Source: SAR92 bacterium BACL16 MAG-120619-bin48
GTDB taxonomy: Bacteria > Pseudomonadota > Gammaproteobacteria > Pseudomonadales > Porticoccaceae
Direction: 5' to 3'
DNA length: 64,000 nucleotides
NCBI GenBank assembly: GCA_001438605.1
Contig: LIDE01000012.1
Coordinates: 1-64,000 of the forward strand
Shown: piece after piece, positions 7,879 through 16,736 of the stretch
How the letters are laid out: each line of letters begins with the position of its first letter
Numbering within the stretch: the stretch's first letter is position 1
Translations under genes and position numbers: made by a program
The notes under the pieces: generated by a model
Told to the model about the DNA's origin: nothing
Seen by the model: only the letters and a program-made list of their open reading frames with translations
Databases searched by the model: none

Positions 7879-9749
7879 TATAAATTTGTCTCCACGTCGT
7901 CAAGACTTTGTCCAGCCAATGCACTTTTGATGCTGGCGTTCATGCGGCGGGCGGCGAACTCTTCACTCGCTTTGCCGACCGATTCAATTTGCCGTGCGAT
8001 TACACGGTGTTCTCTGCTGTTTGCGAGCACGTCTTGCAGCTCTTTGATGGCTACTTCGAGGCACTGATACTCTGCCGGCTCGAGTAGCGCGCGACCATCT
8101 TTTTCCAGCGCGGCATGTAAGTCGACGATCATGCGCTCAGCTTCTACTTGCTGCTCACGCAAGGCGCGTGCCTGCATGTCTTCACGTGCGTGACTAAATG
8201 ATGCCTGCAGCATGTCGGTGATTTCGTTTTCTTTGAGGCCGTAGGACGGTTTTACTTCAATGCGCGACTCAACACCACTGACCATTTCTTTGGCAGTGAC
8301 GCTCAACAGCCCATCCGCATCGACTTGATAGGTGACACGAATTTTCGCTGCGCCGGCAACCATCGGGGGAATGCCTCGCAGTTCAAAGCGCGCAAGCGAG
8401 CGGCAGTCGTCGGCCAGTTCGCGCTCTCCCTGTAAAATATGCACAGCCATGGCTGTTTGTCCATCTTTGAAGGTGGTGAATTCTTGCGCCTTGGAGACGG
8501 GAATGGTGGTATTGCGATGAATAATTTTTTCGATTAAACCGCCCATGGTTTCGATGCCGAGGGAGAGCGGAATAACATCGAGCAGCAACATGTCGTCGGC
8601 GGATTTATTGCCCACGAGAACGTCGGCTTGCAGGGCTGCGCCCATCGCGACAACGAGGTCGGGGTCAAGACTGGTGTGGGGTGTGCGACCGAACAACTGT
8701 TCGACTTTTTCGCGAACTCGCGGGGTGCGGGTTGAGCCGCCGACTAGGACTACATCGTGCACTTGATCGAGGCTGACACCGGCGTCGCGCAGGGCTTTTT
8801 TCGAGGCGCGCAGGGTTTTTTCTATCATTGGGTCGATCAGGGTGTTGAGCATTTCGCGGGTTAAGACGGACTGCCAATCCAGCAGTTCGAGTTCGACGCT
8901 GTCGACATCGGTCAGTTCTTCTTTGGCGAATTTTGCCATTTCTAACAACACGCGCTGCTCAGTGGGATCGAGGGACTCATCTAAGCCCACTTGCTGTCGA
9001 ATCCACTCGGCGATGGTGCGGTCGAAATCGTCACCCCCTAAGGCGGAATCACCCCCGGTCGCGAGAACTTCGAAGACGCCTCGCGACAGACGCAGGATGG
9101 AGATATCAAAGGTTCCCCCACCGAGGTCGTAAACTGCAATGGTGCCCTCTTCGGCTTGGTCGAGACCGTAGGCGATGGCTGCTGCGGTTGGTTCGTTGAG
9201 CAGGCGCAGTACTTTGATACCGGCTAAGGTCGCTGCGTCTTTGGTTGCTTGACGCTGTGCATCGTCAAAATACGCGGGCACGGTGATAACGGCTCCGTCA
9301 AGTCGGCCGCCTAGACCCAGCTCGGCGCGGTCGCTCAGTTTGCGCAGTATTTCCGCCGACACTTGAATAGGGCTGACGGCGCCGGCGGCTGTGATAATTT
9401 TGGGCATGCCGCCATCATCTTCAGCAAAGGTGTAGGGCAGTTGGCTGCCGAGGGTTTTAATATCGTTGATGCCGCGCCCCATCAGGCGCTTGATTGATGA
9501 CAGCGTGTTGAGCGGATCGGTTGTGCTGTGCTCGGCGGCTTCGTAGCCAATGCAGCTGACGCCCTCTTTCGTGTAGTGCACGACTGAGGGCAAAAGATGG
9601 CGGCCCTGCTCGTCGGCGAGGGTTTCGGACATGCCACTGCGCACGGCGGCGACTAATGAATTGGTGGTGCCGAGATCGATGCCCACGGCATTTTTGCGCT
9701 GATGCGGCTGGGGCGATTGTCCGGGTTCAGAAATTTGCAGTAGTGCCAC
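7878..9749 (-). CDS. hscA: Hsp70-type chaperone HscA of the Isc system
   Basis: DnaK-like ATPase that, with HscB, releases Fe-S clusters from IscU by binding its LPPVK motif. The 623 residues include the Hsp70 nucleotide-binding signatures: [18 protein letters not shown] at the N-terminus, [16 protein letters not shown] in the middle, and [19 protein letters not shown]-terminal substrate-binding domain follows ([20 protein letters not shown]). The start is GTG, with GAGGA about 10 bases upstream. It lies 3 bp after hscB. Gene order and size equal those of the E. coli and Pseudomonas operons. Confidence 0.97.
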   Translation of the reverse strand: MALLQISEPGQSPQPHQRKNAVGIDLGTTNSLVAAVRSGMSETLADEQGRHLLPSVVHYTKEGVSCIGYEAAEHSTTDPLNTLSSIKRLMGRGINDIKTLGSQLPYTFAEDDGGMPKIITAAGAVSPIQVSAEILRKLSDRAELGLGGRLDGAVITVPAYFDDAQRQATKDAATLAGIKVLRLLNEPTAAAIAYGLDQAEEGTIAVYDLGGGTFDISILRLSRGVFEVLATGGDSALGGDDFDRTIAEWIRQQVGLDESLDPTEQRVLLEMAKFAKEELTDVDSVELELLDWQSVLTREMLNTLIDPMIEKTLRASKKALRDAGVSLDQVHDVVLVGGSTRTPRVREKVEQLFGRTPHTSLDPDLVVAMGAALQADVLVGNKSADDMLLLDVIPLSLGIETMGGLIEKIIHRNTTIPVSKAQEFTTFKDGQTAMAVHILQGERELADDCRSLARFELRGIPPMVAGAAKIRVTYQVDADGLLSVTAKEMVSGVESRIEVKPSYGLKENEITDMLQASFSHAREDMQARALREQQVEAERMIVDLHAALEKDGRALLEPAEYQCLEVAIKELQDVLANSREHRVIARQIESVGKASEEFAARRMNASIKSALAGQSLDDVETNL

Positions 9750-9752
9750 GTT

Positions 9753-10286
9753 TTAATAATCCTCTAGCTCTTCTTGGCGCTGTTCGATTTCATCGAGAAG
9801 CTTGGCAAAAAATTGCATTTTTGCTACTGTGTCGAATGCGTCGTTGTATTGGGCGGCGCTGTGCTGCGCCGCAAAATCGTTTTGTAGTTTGAGATAGTTG
9901 TCTTGAACTTGGCCGTGCATGCTATCCAGCTCGCTGGCGGCATCGCTGCTGTCACGCAGGTCTGCAAGGGCTTCGCGAAATTCAATTTGCTGCATCAAAA
10001 AAGCCCCATCACTGGTGATATGACTCTCTTGGTTGGCATCGATATGAGCAAGTTCTAGTAAATATTGTGCGCGTTTTAGGGGCGACTTTAGACTGTCGTA
10101 GGCTTGATTGATGAGTGCGGTGGTTTGCACCGCAAGGCGTTTTTCGGTGTCCCCTTTTGCCGCATAACGGTCTGGGTGAAACTCGCGCTGCAAGTTGCGG
10201 TAGCGGGTGTCGAGCAGGGAGCGGTCTATCTGCCAGGTGACGGGCAGGGAGAAAATCTCAAAGAAGTTGTTCGTTTCCAATACCAT
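9753..10286 (-). CDS. hscB: J-domain co-chaperone HscB
   Basis: A 177-residue co-chaperone that targets IscU to HscA and stimulates its ATPase. The J-domain HPD tripeptide is at 37-39 (REFHPDRY), followed by the C-terminal three-helix IscU-binding domain. I chose the ATG at 10286 (MVLETNNFFEIFSLPV), because HscB proteins begin just before the YFxLFxLP segment. The longer open frame to 10379 would run past the upstream gap and overlap the end of iscA. It follows iscA by 62 bp and is part of the isc operon. Confidence 0.94.
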   Translation of the reverse strand: MVLETNNFFEIFSLPVTWQIDRSLLDTRYRNLQREFHPDRYAAKGDTEKRLAVQTTALINQAYDSLKSPLKRAQYLLELAHIDANQESHITSDGAFLMQQIEFREALADLRDSSDAASELDSMHGQVQDNYLKLQNDFAAQHSAAQYNDAFDTVAKMQFFAKLLDEIEQRQEELEDY

Positions 10287-10348
10287 TGCAGATACAACCA
10301 ATGTCTCGACCCCAACCTTGAAATTAACGCCCAGCTCAGCGGGAATTG

Positions 10349-10672
10349 TTATACGTGGAAGCTTTCTCCACATCCACACTCATCTTTGACGTTGGGGTTT
10401 TTAAACTCAAAGCCTTCGTTCAGCCCCTCTTTGACGTAGTCGAGTTCAGTGCCGTCGAGGTAGACAAGGCTTTTCGGGTCGATAATTAACTTTACGTCGC
10501 CGCACTGAAACACTTCGTCTTCAGCATCAGTGCTGTCGACAAATTCGAGTACGTAAGATAGGCCCGAACAGCCCGTGGTGCGAACACCCAAGCGAATACC
10601 GACGCCCTTGGAGCGGTGCGCCAAGTGCTTTATTACGTGCTGCTCGGCAGCGGCTGTCATCGTAATAGCCAT
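10349..10672 (-). CDS. iscA: A-type Fe-S carrier/scaffold IscA
   Basis: A 107-residue A-type carrier that delivers clusters to apoproteins. The three conserved cysteines are Cys35, Cys99 and Cys101 (RTTGCSG and ECGCGESF), identical in position to E. coli IscA. The C-terminal [16 protein letters not shown] is the family signature. It is 8 bp after iscU. No irregularity is seen. Confidence 0.97.
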   Translation of the reverse strand: MAITMTAAAEQHVIKHLAHRSKGVGIRLGVRTTGCSGLSYVLEFVDSTDAEDEVFQCGDVKLIIDPKSLVYLDGTELDYVKEGLNEGFEFKNPNVKDECGCGESFHV

Positions 10673-10680
10673 GACCTTGT

Positions 10681-11064
10681 TTAACTCCCTTGTTTTGCTC
10701 GGATGTCGCGAACGGCGGCTTTGATAGCATCTTCGGCCAGCACTGAACAGTGGATTTTAACCGGGGGCAGCGCGAGCTCTTCGGCAATCTGGGTATTTTT
10801 GATCAGCTCGGCGTCGTCGATATGCTTGCCTTTGACCCATTCGGTCAACAGCGAGCTCGACGCAATGGCTGAACCACAGCCGTACGTTTTGAACTTGGCG
10901 TCTTCGATAATCCCTTGGTCGTTGACCTGAATTTGCAGGCGCATCACGTCGCCACAGGCGGGCGCGCCGACCATGCCGGTGCCAACATTTTTTGCGCTGT
11001 CGTCTAACTTGCCGACATTGCGTGGATTTTCATAATGGTCAATTACTTTGTTGCTATAAGCCAT
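10681..11064 (-). CDS. iscU: Fe-S cluster scaffold IscU
   Basis: A 127-residue scaffold on which IscS-derived sulfur and iron are assembled. The ligands are Cys37, Cys63 and Cys106, and the HscA recognition motif LPPVK is at 99-103. The N-terminal segment [18 protein letters not shown] is canonical. It follows iscS by 43 bp. The positions of all key residues coincide with E. coli IscU. Confidence 0.98.
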   Translation of the reverse strand: MAYSNKVIDHYENPRNVGKLDDSAKNVGTGMVGAPACGDVMRLQIQVNDQGIIEDAKFKTYGCGSAIASSSLLTEWVKGKHIDDAELIKNTQIAEELALPPVKIHCSVLAEDAIKAAVRDIRAKQGS

Positions 11065-11107
11065 GGTATGACTCCTAATTAATCTTGCGTGACTTTCAAA
11101 AAAGCGC

Positions 11108-12322
11108 TTAGTGCGCGGCCCACTCTACTTGACTTAGATCGACACCATCTTTAAACATATCCCACAGCGGCGACAACTCACGCAACTTGGTCACGGCGTG
11201 ACGTACCTTGAGGATGGCATTATCGATGTCTTCCTCGGTGGTGTAGCGGCCGATGCTGAAGCGAATTGAGCTGTGTGCCATCTCGTCGTTGAGACCCAGT
11301 GCGCGCAGTACGTAAGACGGCTCAAGGCTGGCTGAGGTACAGGCGGAACCCGATGATACTGCCAAATCGCGCAGTGCCATGATTAGCGATTCGCCTTCAA
11401 CGTAGGCAAAACTGATGTTAATGATGCCCGGGACGTGCTGATCTTTGGAGCCATTCAGATAGACCTCTTCCATATCGGAAACACCTTCCCAAAGACGGGT
11501 GCGCAGCTTCTCGATGCGCGCTGACTCTTCGGCTAGCACCTCGCCAGCTATGCGGAACGCTTCTCCCATCGCAGCAATTTGGTGGGTTGGCAAGGTACCT
11601 GAACGCATACCGCGCTCATGACCACCGCCATGCATTTGCGCCTCGATACGAACTCGTGGCTTGCGGCGAACATAGAGCGCGCCAATCCCTTTGGGGCCAT
11701 AAATTTTGTGGGCTGAGAATGACATCATGTCGACTTTCATCGCTTCGACGTCAATCGGTGTTTTGCCGGCGCTCTGCGCAGAATCAACATGGAAGAAGAC
11801 GCCTTTTTCGCGACAGATTGCGCCGATCGCAGCAATATCGTTGAGGGTGCCGAGTTCATTATTGACGTGCATGATCGAGACAACGGTGGTGTCTTCACGC
11901 AACGCGTCGGCAACCATTTGCGGCTGGACAATGCCGCTTGAATCGGGGTCGAGGTAGGTCACTTCAAACCCTTCACGCTCAAGCTGGCGACAGGTGTCGA
12001 GCACTGCTTTGTGCTCTATGCGCGAGGTGATAATGTGCTTGCCTTTGCGCTGATTGAAGTGCGCACAGCCTTTAATCGCGAGGTTGTTGCCCTCTGTTGC
12101 ACCTGAGGTCCAAACAATTTCTCGTGGATCGGCGTTAATCATTTTGGCAACTTGCTCACGGGCGTCTTCAACAGCCGCTTCCGCTTCCCAACCGAACACG
12201 TGCGAGCGCGACGCTGGGTTGCCGAAGTGACCGGTCGGCGTGAGGTACTGCATCATTTTCTCGGCTACCTGAGGATCAACCGGCGTTGTCGCTGCATAAT
12301 CGAGATAAATTGGAAGACTCAT
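11108..12322 (-). CDS. iscS: Cysteine desulfurase IscS
   Basis: PLP-dependent enzyme that takes sulfur from cysteine and passes it as persulfide to IscU and to tRNA thiolation systems. The 404 residues match the family. The PLP lysine is Lys206 ([12 protein letters not shown]) and the active-site persulfide cysteine is Cys328 ([10 protein letters not shown]), both at E. coli numbering. It follows iscR by 15 bp and begins the structural part of the operon. Confidence 0.98.
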   Translation of the reverse strand: MSLPIYLDYAATTPVDPQVAEKMMQYLTPTGHFGNPASRSHVFGWEAEAAVEDAREQVAKMINADPREIVWTSGATEGNNLAIKGCAHFNQRKGKHIITSRIEHKAVLDTCRQLEREGFEVTYLDPDSSGIVQPQMVADALREDTTVVSIMHVNNELGTLNDIAAIGAICREKGVFFHVDSAQSAGKTPIDVEAMKVDMMSFSAHKIYGPKGIGALYVRRKPRVRIEAQMHGGGHERGMRSGTLPTHQIAAMGEAFRIAGEVLAEESARIEKLRTRLWEGVSDMEEVYLNGSKDQHVPGIINISFAYVEGESLIMALRDLAVSSGSACTSASLEPSYVLRALGLNDEMAHSSIRFSIGRYTTEEDIDNAILKVRHAVTKLRELSPLWDMFKDGVDLSQVEWAAH

Positions 12323-12337
12323 GAATTACTCCAGTAT

Positions 12338-12814
12338 TTAGCAGGCATCTGCCCGCGGACTATCACTTAGTATTAGTAGCTGTTCGACTTGGCGCTGGGC
12401 GATATTTTTAATATCGCGTCTTGCCATTAGTTGTGCGAGGGAAATACCGTTCAAAAATCGGTGAATCTCGCCGCTCAACTCGTCCCACAAAGCATGTGTT
12501 AAACAAATCTCACCACCTTGGCAGTCACCTTTGCCCTGGCAGTTGGTGGTATCAACAGACTCATTGACAGCGTCAATAATCTGCGCGATAAAAATGGTGT
12601 CACTGTCACGACCAAGACGATATCCGCCTCCGGGGCCGCGCACACTCGAGACTAAATCTGATTGCCTCAATCGAGCAAACAGCTGCTCAAGGTATGAGAG
12701 GGAAATTGACTGGCGCTGCGATATCTCTGCCAATGACACTGGCTTTTCGTCCGCGTGGATGGTGAGATCCAACATCGCGGTTACCGCATAACGTCCTTTG
12801 GTGGTCAGTCGCAT
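12338..12814 (-). CDS. iscR: Rrf2-family 2Fe-2S regulator IscR
   Basis: A 158-residue winged-helix repressor. With its 2Fe-2S cluster bound it represses the isc operon, and it relieves repression when Fe-S demand rises. The N-terminal Rrf2 domain starts [17 protein letters not shown]. The cluster ligands Cys92, Cys98 and Cys104, with His107, are all present. It is the first gene of isc and is preceded by a near-perfect type 1 IscR site overlapping a strong promoter, the expected autoregulatory arrangement. In Pseudomonas cysE lies between trmJ and iscR; here it is absent. Confidence 0.98.
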   Translation of the reverse strand: MRLTTKGRYAVTAMLDLTIHADEKPVSLAEISQRQSISLSYLEQLFARLRQSDLVSSVRGPGGGYRLGRDSDTIFIAQIIDAVNESVDTTNCQGKGDCQGGEICLTHALWDELSGEIHRFLNGISLAQLMARRDIKNIAQRQVEQLLILSDSPRADAC

Positions 12815-12842
12815 ATCATGCCCCTATGGTAGCAAGGGCGAA

Positions 12843-12871
12843 ATTATCTAATACCCGACTATTTTAGTCAA
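12843..12871 (-). promoter_or_regulatory. Sigma-70 promoter of the isc operon
   Basis: On the minus strand, the -35 TTGACT (12866-12871) and -10 GATAAT (12843-12848) are separated by 17 bp, close to consensus. The predicted transcription start is near 12836, which gives a leader of about 22 nt for iscR. The IscR site covers the -35 element and most of the spacer. Confidence 0.8.
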
Positions 12872-12875
12872 CTAC
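12851..12875 (-). promoter_or_regulatory. Type 1 IscR-binding site
   Basis: The minus-strand 25-mer at 12851-12875 fits the E. coli type 1 consensus (ATASYYGACTRWWWYAGTC followed by RRSTAT) at 24 of 25 positions. Only the first base differs (G for A). It contains the inverted halves GACT and AGTC around AAAAT. Its overlap with the promoter predicts repression by holo-IscR. Confidence 0.85.
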
Positions 12876-12953
12876 TTACCAGTATCTAACCATCATCAAA
12901 CCGTGCTGAAAGGCCGCCATTTTTTGCTCAACCTCGCTGCGCGCACATCACAG

Positions 12954-13703
12954 CTATTTTCGATCAATCTTACGTTGAACAGCGGTTAATAGACCACGCA
13001 GAATGGAAACTTCCATCTCGTCCATTCGCACGCGATTAAATAATCTGCGCATGCGTGTCAGCACTTGCTTGGGGTTTTCTGGGTCATAGAATTTCAACTC
13101 GGCCATGGTTGTGGCGAGGTGTTCATGGAAATATTCCAAGTCGGCAGACTTCACCGGTGGTTGGTCCCAGTCAGTTAGGGCGGGCAAATTGCCCTGCTCA
13201 TCGGCAAGGCTGGCCATACGCACTTCATAGGCAAGTACCTGAACCGCTGTCGCCAAGTTTAGCGAGCTGTAATCAGGATTAGACGGAATGTGCACATGGT
13301 AGTGGCACTTTTGCAGCTCTTCGTTGGTTAGGCCGCGATCTTCGCGCCCAAACAAGAGGGCAGTTTTGTGGGTCGCAGATTCTCTGTAGATTTTTTCACC
13401 GCACTCGCGAGGATTGAGCAGCGGCCAGGGGATGCGACGCTCGCGGGCACTGGTGCCCACCACAAGTCCGCAGTCTGCAATGGCTTCGTCTACGGTCTCA
13501 ACAATGGTGGCGCCGTCGAGAATGTCTCGGGCTGCAGCCGCCCGCCACACAGCGCGGGGGGCGGGATATTCCTTCGGCTCGACAAGATACAATTCGGCCA
13601 ATCCCATGTTTTTCATTGCCCGCGCTGCACCGCCGATATTACCTGGATGGGTGGTGTTGACGAGTACAATACGAATATTTGCTTGCCGCTCAATTAGGGA
13701 CAC
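12954..13703 (-). CDS. trmJ: tRNA (Cm32/Um32) 2'-O-methyltransferase TrmJ
   Basis: SpoU/TrmH-type SAM-dependent methyltransferase that modifies position 32 of the tRNA anticodon loop. The 249 residues include the SPOUT-fold signatures THPGNIGGAARAMKNMGL near the N-terminus, ALLFGREDRGLTNEEL, and IPSNPDYSSLNLATAVQVLAYE split across the knot. The C-terminal ~80 residues are the TrmJ extension. The start is GTG, with AGAGG six bases upstream. It is divergent from suhB and lies upstream of iscR on the same strand, as in Pseudomonas except that cysE is missing between them. Confidence 0.95.
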   Translation of the reverse strand: MSLIERQANIRIVLVNTTHPGNIGGAARAMKNMGLAELYLVEPKEYPAPRAVWRAAAARDILDGATIVETVDEAIADCGLVVGTSARERRIPWPLLNPRECGEKIYRESATHKTALLFGREDRGLTNEELQKCHYHVHIPSNPDYSSLNLATAVQVLAYEVRMASLADEQGNLPALTDWDQPPVKSADLEYFHEHLATTMAELKFYDPENPKQVLTRMRRLFNRVRMDEMEVSILRGLLTAVQRKIDRK

Positions 13704-13784
13704 AGAGCACCTCTAAAAAGTCCGATGTTAGTGCCTCCGATGAGGCGCTGCGAAATTGGCCGGCGAGTGTAGCAGAATCGGGGT

Positions 13785-13813
13785 TCTCTGGTACATTCTC
13801 TCTCTGATACAAT
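13785..13813 (+). promoter_or_regulatory. Candidate suhB promoter (-10 plus GC-rich discriminator)
   Basis: TACAAT at 13808-13813 is followed directly by GCGCGCCC. The -35 region (around 13785-13790) is poor. The arrangement resembles the ndk and metG promoters in this window. The implied leader is about 30 nt. Confidence 0.4.
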
Positions 13814-13849
13814 GCGCGCCCTTTTAGTCAGACTTGGAATAACCACCCT

Positions 13850-14653
13850 ATGCAACCAATGGTCAATATCGCCCTGCGCGCTGCGCGCCAAGCGGGAGAA
13901 ATGATTGTAAAATCTGCCGATAGCCTCGAATCTGTGCAGGTTGATGAGAAGGGTCGTTACGACTTTGTCACCGAAGTGGACAGACGCTCGGAAGAAACAA
14001 TCCTCTACCACATTAAGAAAGCCTACCCAGACCACCGGTTTTTATGTGAAGAAAGCGGCGCAAGTGGTAATCCCGACAGCGATGTTGAGTGGATTATTGA
14101 CCCTCTCGATGGCACCACCAATTTCGTGCGCGGCATACCCCATGTCGCCATATCCATTGGCTGTCGCGTTAAGGGCCGTCTTGAGCATGCAGTGATTGTC
14201 GAGCCATTCAAGCACGAAGAATTTACTGCCAGCCGCGGTGGTGGCGCGCGGTTAAACGGTCGCCGTATTCGCGTATCGGGCCGCGCCAGTGAAGCAGGTG
14301 CTCTGTACGCAACGGGTATTCCCTACAGCGATCCATCATTTGCGCGCATGGATGATTACCTAAAGTGCATGCATGAATTCGCGCACAATTCGTCGGGCGT
14401 TCGCCGCATGGGCGCCGCCGCGCTTGATCTCGCGTATGTTGCCGCGGGCCGCATGGACTGTTACTGGGAAATGTATTTAAAGCCTTGGGATATGGCAGCG
14501 GGTGCCCTCTTGGTGCGGGAAGCTGGCGGTATGGTGAGTGATTTTCAAGGTAACGAGACGTTTTTGGAGAGCGGCCACATTGTTGCCTGCACCCCTAAAT
14601 TGTTTAAACCCACATTAAAAGTGCTGGCGAAAAACCTCGGCGACTTAAAATAA
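13850..14653 (+). CDS. suhB: Inositol-1-monophosphatase / Nus factor SuhB
   Basis: Mg2+-dependent phosphatase of the inositol monophosphatase family. In E. coli SuhB also binds RNA polymerase and acts in rRNA antitermination complexes. The 267 residues contain the metal-binding signatures WIIDPLDGTTNFVRG, EESGA and WDMAAGALLVREAGG, all intact. It is transcribed divergently from trmJ, the conserved gammaproteobacterial arrangement. It converges with the HupE-like gene; the 33 bp between them contain only a weak inverted repeat. Confidence 0.96.
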   Translation: MQPMVNIALRAARQAGEMIVKSADSLESVQVDEKGRYDFVTEVDRRSEETILYHIKKAYPDHRFLCEESGASGNPDSDVEWIIDPLDGTTNFVRGIPHVAISIGCRVKGRLEHAVIVEPFKHEEFTASRGGGARLNGRRIRVSGRASEAGALYATGIPYSDPSFARMDDYLKCMHEFAHNSSGVRRMGAAALDLAYVAAGRMDCYWEMYLKPWDMAAGALLVREAGGMVSDFQGNETFLESGHIVACTPKLFKPTLKVLAKNLGDLK

Positions 14654-14686
14654 GGCCGCTGCGATCGTCAATCTGATTGTCGCACT

Positions 14687-15718
14687 CTAGGAAAACAGCA
14701 GTGCCGAGCGCTCAAGGAGCCAGTAGGCACTGCAAACACCCATCGCGTAAACAACCCACTGCGCAAGCGTCGCTTGATGTGTTGCGACCAGTGCAATCTG
14801 TTTTTTGGCCACCATCACTAAAACAAGAATTGCCGCTATAAAGCCTAACTGGCCAAGTTCAACGCCGATATTGAAGAACAGCAGCGCTGGCAATTTCATC
14901 GCGGTCGGCAAACCTAACTCCTGCAGCACAACGGCAAAACCAAAGCCGTGCAATAACCCAAACACGGTTGAGACGCTGACAGGATAACGCCACGTGAAAC
15001 TGTCTTTGGCACCGTGGCGCTGGTGTTTAATAATTTCGACCGCTAGCAACAAAATGCTCAGCGCAATAAGCAATTCAACCAACTCCGTCGGCAGACGAAA
15101 AATATCTAAGGTGGCAAGACTGAGGGTGATCGAGTGGGCTAAGGTAAAACCGGTTACGGTCAGCAGCAATCGCTTAAATGTGCCGGCAATCATCATAAGA
15201 CAGAGCACAAATAAAAGGTGATCAGTGCCGGCAAGAATATGCTCAATACCTGCCACCGTGTACTGTTTTGCCACTGCGCTCGCGGATGTTGAGAGAGGGA
15301 TTTCGATGCTGGTTTGTTCTGGCCCGGAAAATAGTTGCGCGACATCACCTGTGAGTGGTTTGAACACCACCAGCGAACTCAACGCTGGGTTACCGTAACG
15401 GTAAATAAGCTCAACTGACAGCGTATTTCCGAGTGCAACAAGATCTGTATCGCAGCGATAAAGGCTGCGGCCAATCAGCCCTGCAGGTCTTCCTCTCGCT
15501 TCACCTGAGATGTCGGTGGCAAAGTTGCAGTCGCTATAACGCAGCTCGACGGCAGGCTCCCGCCCCTCTGCCATGACCGGCGGAATTTTCCACTTCACTA
15601 AATATTCATTTGCCTGCAACTGGCTGACTTCGACATAAACGGGACGCGCTTCGTCTGCACTAGGAAGTGCAGCAAAGGCCCATAGCATAGCCCCTAAAAT
15701 GGCAGGCACTACTCTCAT
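14687..15718 (-). CDS. HupE/UreJ-like multi-spanning membrane protein with N-terminal extracytoplasmic domain
   Basis: 343 residues with a signal peptide at 1-24. An extracytoplasmic beta-rich domain of ~125 residues follows, with two cysteines (Cys64 and Cys89) that could form a disulfide. The C-terminal half (150-343) has about six membrane helices. The membrane part carries the HupE/UreJ_2 hallmarks GIEHILAGTDHLLF (157-170), HGFGFA (257-262) and FNIGVELGQ (282-290). HupE relatives are proposed nickel/cobalt permeases, but for this subfamily a substrate is not established and I do not assign one. Its ATG overlaps the parvulin stop (ATGA), so the two are coupled. Part of the accessory cluster at 14.7-19.0 kb. 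Confidence 0.8.
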   Translation of the reverse strand: MRVVPAILGAMLWAFAALPSADEARPVYVEVSQLQANEYLVKWKIPPVMAEGREPAVELRYSDCNFATDISGEARGRPAGLIGRSLYRCDTDLVALGNTLSVELIYRYGNPALSSLVVFKPLTGDVAQLFSGPEQTSIEIPLSTSASAVAKQYTVAGIEHILAGTDHLLFVLCLMMIAGTFKRLLLTVTGFTLAHSITLSLATLDIFRLPTELVELLIALSILLLAVEIIKHQRHGAKDSFTWRYPVSVSTVFGLLHGFGFAVVLQELGLPTAMKLPALLFFNIGVELGQLGFIAAILVLVMVAKKQIALVATHQATLAQWVVYAMGVCSAYWLLERSALLFS

Positions 15719-16596
15719 TGCACAGGCTCGGTGAGATCGTTGAGTTGATACTTTGTCATCAGATCATCCATCGCCGTGCGCTTGATCTGCAGTTGCTGCT
15801 GGCGCTGGGCGTCGGCAAACACTGCCGGGGCAATTTCTTCAAACGCTGGAATGTAGGCGGGCGTATTTTTAACTAACAGAACCACATGCCATCCGTAGGC
15901 AGATTGGATAGGTCCCTGCCACTGCTTTTCAGGCTGTAGCGCGAATATTGTTTCTTGGAAATCACGTCCGAAATGACTGTTAATTTCGTCGTCGTCACGG
16001 CCAACATAGTTGCGATTGTAGAGAAATCGCTCTCCGTAGCGAGGCGCGTTTTCAAACGGTACTGCCTGCGCATTGAGCTCAGTATAAAGTGTCTCTGCCA
16101 TCGCCTTGGCTGCGTCAACTGAGCGTTTTTCCGTTGAAATAAAAACGTGGGTAAAGGTTGCCGTGGCAGGTTTTTGATACTCTTGTTGATGCTCTGCAAA
16201 ATACGCGCGCAAGTCATTTTCTGTCAGGGGCTGCGCTTCGTCGTAAAAGCCTTGAAGCAGATAATCCATTTTCTGAATCACGCGACTGCGAATAATTTGA
16301 TCGTTTTTGTCGAGGTTGAGGGCGATACCTTCACGAAATAGTGCTTCGTTGCGCCCATAGTCTTCGATCAATCGCTGTCGCTCCTCGGAACTCAGACGAT
16401 CAAGCGCCGCTTGCGCATCAGCGGGATTAAACATTTTTGCCTGTAACTGCAGAAACTGCAGCAGTACGCTGTTATCAATATCGATGCGGTACTGCTGATA
16501 GGCATAGTTATCCGCATTGAACAGCCGCTCGCCACCGAGCAGCAAAACGGCAATCACTAAAAATTGGACAAGAGGTTCTTTCAAGAGGTTCTTCAT
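15715..16596 (-). CDS. Membrane-anchored parvulin-type peptidyl-prolyl isomerase
   Basis: A 293-residue protein with an N-terminal anchor or uncleaved signal (LVQFLVIAVLLLGGERLF), a SurA/PpiC-like helical chaperone region (~40-130) and a parvulin domain (~135-250). The latter shows ATATFTHVFISTEK, PAYGERFL-like spacing, a conserved SHFGRDF and AYGWHVVLLVKN. It is predicted to act in the periplasm as a folding helper. Because its stop overlaps the start of the HupE-like gene, I infer that it helps fold or stabilise that protein or the secreted DUF3604 protein upstream. The start is ATG with a weak ribosome-binding site. Confidence 0.82.
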   Translation of the reverse strand: MKNLLKEPLVQFLVIAVLLLGGERLFNADNYAYQQYRIDIDNSVLLQFLQLQAKMFNPADAQAALDRLSSEERQRLIEDYGRNEALFREGIALNLDKNDQIIRSRVIQKMDYLLQGFYDEAQPLTENDLRAYFAEHQQEYQKPATATFTHVFISTEKRSVDAAKAMAETLYTELNAQAVPFENAPRYGERFLYNRNYVGRDDDEINSHFGRDFQETIFALQPEKQWQGPIQSAYGWHVVLLVKNTPAYIPAFEEIAPAVFADAQRQQQLQIKRTAMDDLMTKYQLNDLTEPVQ

Positions 16597-16694
16597 TGCT
16601 TTTTCTGTGCCTTAGCTATTTGATCGACGGCGTTGACTGTAGATGAGGCGGCAAAACTGTACAAGGCGTCACCCGCGCCTTATGACCTGTTCAG

Positions 16695-16726
16695 ACTCGA
16701 GTGCAACCCTGTCGCTGCACTCGAGT
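16695..16726. other. Perfect 11-bp inverted repeat between DUF3604 gene and parvulin gene
   Basis: ACTCGAGTGCA (16695-16705) and its exact complement TGCACTCGAGT (16716-16726) flank a 10-nt loop. There is no T-run on either side. It may be an mRNA-stabilising stem or a Rho-assisted stop that separates expression of the two gene pairs. Confidence 0.6.
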
Positions 16727-16736
16727 TGCGCTAACT

